From Lysobacterales bacterium (GTDB lineage Bacteria; Pseudomonadota; Gammaproteobacteria; Xanthomonadales; Rhodanobacteraceae), in assembly GCA_002632325.1 (NCBI GenBank), contig NSJK01000010.1, positions 1 to 64,000 on the forward strand: DNA of 64,000 nt, in the 5' to 3' direction. A model generated the notes under the pieces. That model was not told where the DNA came from and made no database searches. It saw only the letters and a list, made by a program, of their open reading frames with translations. The first letter of the stretch is position 1. Each line of letters opens with the position of its first letter. The position numbers and the translations under genes were made by a program. This document shows, piece after piece, positions 62,523 through 64,000 of this stretch.

Positions 62523-64000
62523 TCAAGCGGCGCCGCTGGCGCGCTTGCCGGGCTGTTCCTGCTGGCCGCCGGGGATCGGCTCGAAGCGACCCTGGAAGAA
62601 GCGCAGGTCCTTGGGCTCGTAGACGAAGCGCAGGCCGCCGATCTCGTGGCGACGCTGCCACAGGCGGATGATGCCGTCGGCAACCGCGCGCAGATGATCG
62701 TCGGTGTAGACGCGGCGCGACAAGGTCAGGCGTACGAGTTCGAGTGCGGGGCGGTAATTCTTGCCATCGGCCTTGCGGCCGCTGGAGACATTGCCGCGTT
62801 CCATCGGGCGCACGCCGGTCTCGACGTAGATCTCGCTCGCCAGCCGCTGCGCCGGATACTCGTCCTGATCCAGATGCGGCAGGAAGCGGCGCGCATCGAC
62901 GAACACTGCGTGGGTGCCGGTCGGCTCGACCACCGGTACGCCGGCTTCACGCAACCAGCCGGCCAGGCGCACCGACTGCTCGATGCGCGCGCGGATGTAG
63001 CGGTCATCGACCATCTCGCGCACGCCCTGCGCCATCGCGGCGAGATCGGCCGCAGGCAGGCCACCGTCGCGCACGCCGCCTTCGTAGATGCGCAGCTTGG
63101 CTTCCGAGCGACGCGCCCAATCGGCATTGTCCTTGTAGGTGAGCAGGCCGCCGATGTTGATGAGGAAATCCTTCTTGCCGGAAACCGTTGCGCCGTCGCC
63201 GTAGAGCATGATCTCTCGCAGGATGTCCTTGACGCTGGTGCTGCGGTAGCGCAGGTCGTGCTTCTGGATGAGGTAGGCGTTCTCGACCGCGCGGGTGGCG
63301 TCGAACATCACGGGTATGCCGTGCTTGCGCGTGTAGGCATAGACCTCACGCAGATTGTCCATTGATACCGGCTGGCCACCGGCGAGGTTCACCGACAGCT
63401 CGAAGGAGATGTAGGCGATCTTGTCCGCGCCATGTTCGCGCACCAGGGCATCGACCTTGGCGATGTCGATGTTGCCCTTCCAGCGGAAGTTCGAAGTCGG
63501 ATCGTGGGCCTCGTCGACGATCACGTCGGCAAAGATGCCGCCGGCGTATTCCTGATGCACCTTGGTGGTGGTGAAGTACATGTTGCCGGGCACGTACTGG
63601 CCGGGCTTGATCATGACTTCCGACAGGATCTGCTCGGCGGCACGGCCCTGATGGGTCGGCAGCACGTAGTCATAGCCATAGGTGTCGCAGATCGCGGCGA
63701 CGAAGTCGAGATAGGCATTGCTGGTCGCCGGAGTCGGCGAGGCGGCGTCGTAGGCGGCCCACTGCACGGTCGACATCGCGGTGGTGCCCGAGTCGGTGAG
63801 CAGGTCGATGGCGACATCGGCCGAGCGCAGCAGGAAGGTGTTCCAGCCGGCTTCGCGGATCGCGCGTTCGCGCTGTTCGCGCGAGGTCAGCGCGATCGGC
63901 TCGAGTGTGTGGATGAGCCAGGGCTCGCAATCGAAGTGATATTCGGCGAGATCGGCGAACACCGAGCTGAAATGCAGCGCGTCGTGCCAATCGCTGTCGC
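62523..64000 (-). CDS. Tyrosine phenol-lyase / tryptophanase family enzyme, partial
   Basis: The 5' end lies beyond the right edge; 492 codons are visible. A PLP-dependent beta-eliminating lyase: LLRSADVAIDLLTDSGTTAM, PTHQGRAAEQIL, the PLP Lys in GATVSGKKDFLINIGG and the C-terminal RLTLSRRVYTDDHLRAVADG with GLRFVYEPKDLRFFQGRF. The segment GNMYFTTTKVHQE has Thr where tryptophanases have Asp, and GVRPMERG has the Arg that in tyrosine phenol-lyase contacts the phenol ring; tryptophanases have a small hydrophobic residue there. So the substrate is more likely tyrosine-like than tryptophan, though databases often call such proteins tryptophanase. The N-terminal extension before FADLAEYHF is not typical of either. 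Confidence 0.8.
   Translation of the reverse strand, partial: DSDWHDALHFSSVFADLAEYHFDCEPWLIHTLEPIALTSREQRERAIREAGWNTFLLRSADVAIDLLTDSGTTAMSTVQWAAYDAASPTPATSNAYLDFVAAICDTYGYDYVLPTHQGRAAEQILSEVMIKPGQYVPGNMYFTTTKVHQEYAGGIFADVIVDEAHDPTSNFRWKGNIDIAKVDALVREHGADKIAYISFELSVNLAGGQPVSMDNLREVYAYTRKHGIPVMFDATRAVENAYLIQKHDLRYRSTSVKDILREIMLYGDGATVSGKKDFLINIGGLLTYKDNADWARRSEAKLRIYEGGVRDGGLPAADLAAMAQGVREMVDDRYIRARIEQSVRLAGWLREAGVPVVEPTGTHAVFVDARRFLPHLDQDEYPAQRLASEIYVETGVRPMERGNVSSGRKADGKNYRPALELVRLTLSRRVYTDDHLRAVADGIIRLWQRRHEIGGLRFVYEPKDLRFFQGRFEPIPGGQQEQPGKRASGAA

Noticed and set aside
62389..62622. A 77-codon plus-strand frame in the hairpin cluster
   Set aside because: It runs through inverted repeats and into the end of the lyase gene on the other strand; this is repeat sequence, not a gene.

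Overview
The window is GC-rich DNA of a free-living gammaproteobacterium, most likely of the Lysobacterales (Xanthomonadales). Pointers are an ilv-leu supercluster, a trpGDC cluster, OprO/P-type porin next to phoBR and pst, algZ-algR-hemC, and a secreted propeller protein ending in an IFRNGFE-type tail. The order-level assignment is inference from gene content and protein style, not from a marker gene comparison. No rRNA, tRNA or CRISPR array was recognised.

Layout. 1-3730: an accessory island of Rhs fragments, two toxin-tip/immunity pairs, a scrap of a REP-associated transposase and a mazEF pair. It is bounded by two diverged copies of the junction between a PEBP gene end and the uppP gene end. 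3732-6212: uppP and glnA, glnA with a sigma54 promoter and an NtrC site. 6234-13901: the phosphate regulon (phoR, phoB, OprO/P-like porin on the minus strand; pstS-pstC-pstA-pstB-phoU on the plus strand). 13926-26833: one minus-strand operon holding every enzyme for isoleucine, valine and leucine synthesis from threonine and pyruvate (leuA-ilvE-leuC-leuD-leuB-ilvD-ilvC-VOC-ilvG-ilvM-ilvA), read through a leader peptide and attenuator. 27057-32131: remnant head module of a Mu-like prophage, with an orphan nuclease tail. 32336-34585: secreted delta-60-repeat propeller. 34768-37225: ntrB-ntrC. 37298-40025: GNAT, LpxL-like acyltransferase, thiolase. 40168-41115: EVE/HNH endonuclease. 41451-43953: trpG-trpD-trpC. 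43969-48010: patatin and WYL regulator diverging from an SLC13/RCK permease. 48159-49539: DUF481 beta-barrel protein and a small unknown. 49564-52273: hemC, algR, algZ. 52293-56013: esterase, S9 peptidase, DUF3574 lipoprotein. 56117-62255: SWIM/SNF2 helicase, uvrD, def. 62310-62502: a cluster of hairpin repeats. 62523-64000: tyrosine phenol-lyase/tryptophanase family enzyme, running off the right edge.

How it works together. Nitrogen: NtrBC is probably autoregulated through a near-consensus NtrC site touching the ntrB start, and drives glnA through a sigma54 promoter. Phosphate: PhoB is probably autoregulated through a clear Pho box, next to the transporter, its regulator PhoU and a dedicated porin; the predicted PhoR lacks membrane segments. 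Branched-chain amino acids: a stalled ribosome in a Leu/Ile/Val/Thr-rich leader leaves GGTGCGGG free to pair with the terminator arm, so one attenuator can control eleven genes. Most cistrons in the window are coupled by ATGA/GTGA overlaps.

The most unusual regions are the Rhs island with its duplicated boundary, the Mu-like F protein with a displaced alternative nuclease tail behind a methyltransferase, and the apparently leaderless ilv-leu leader peptide.
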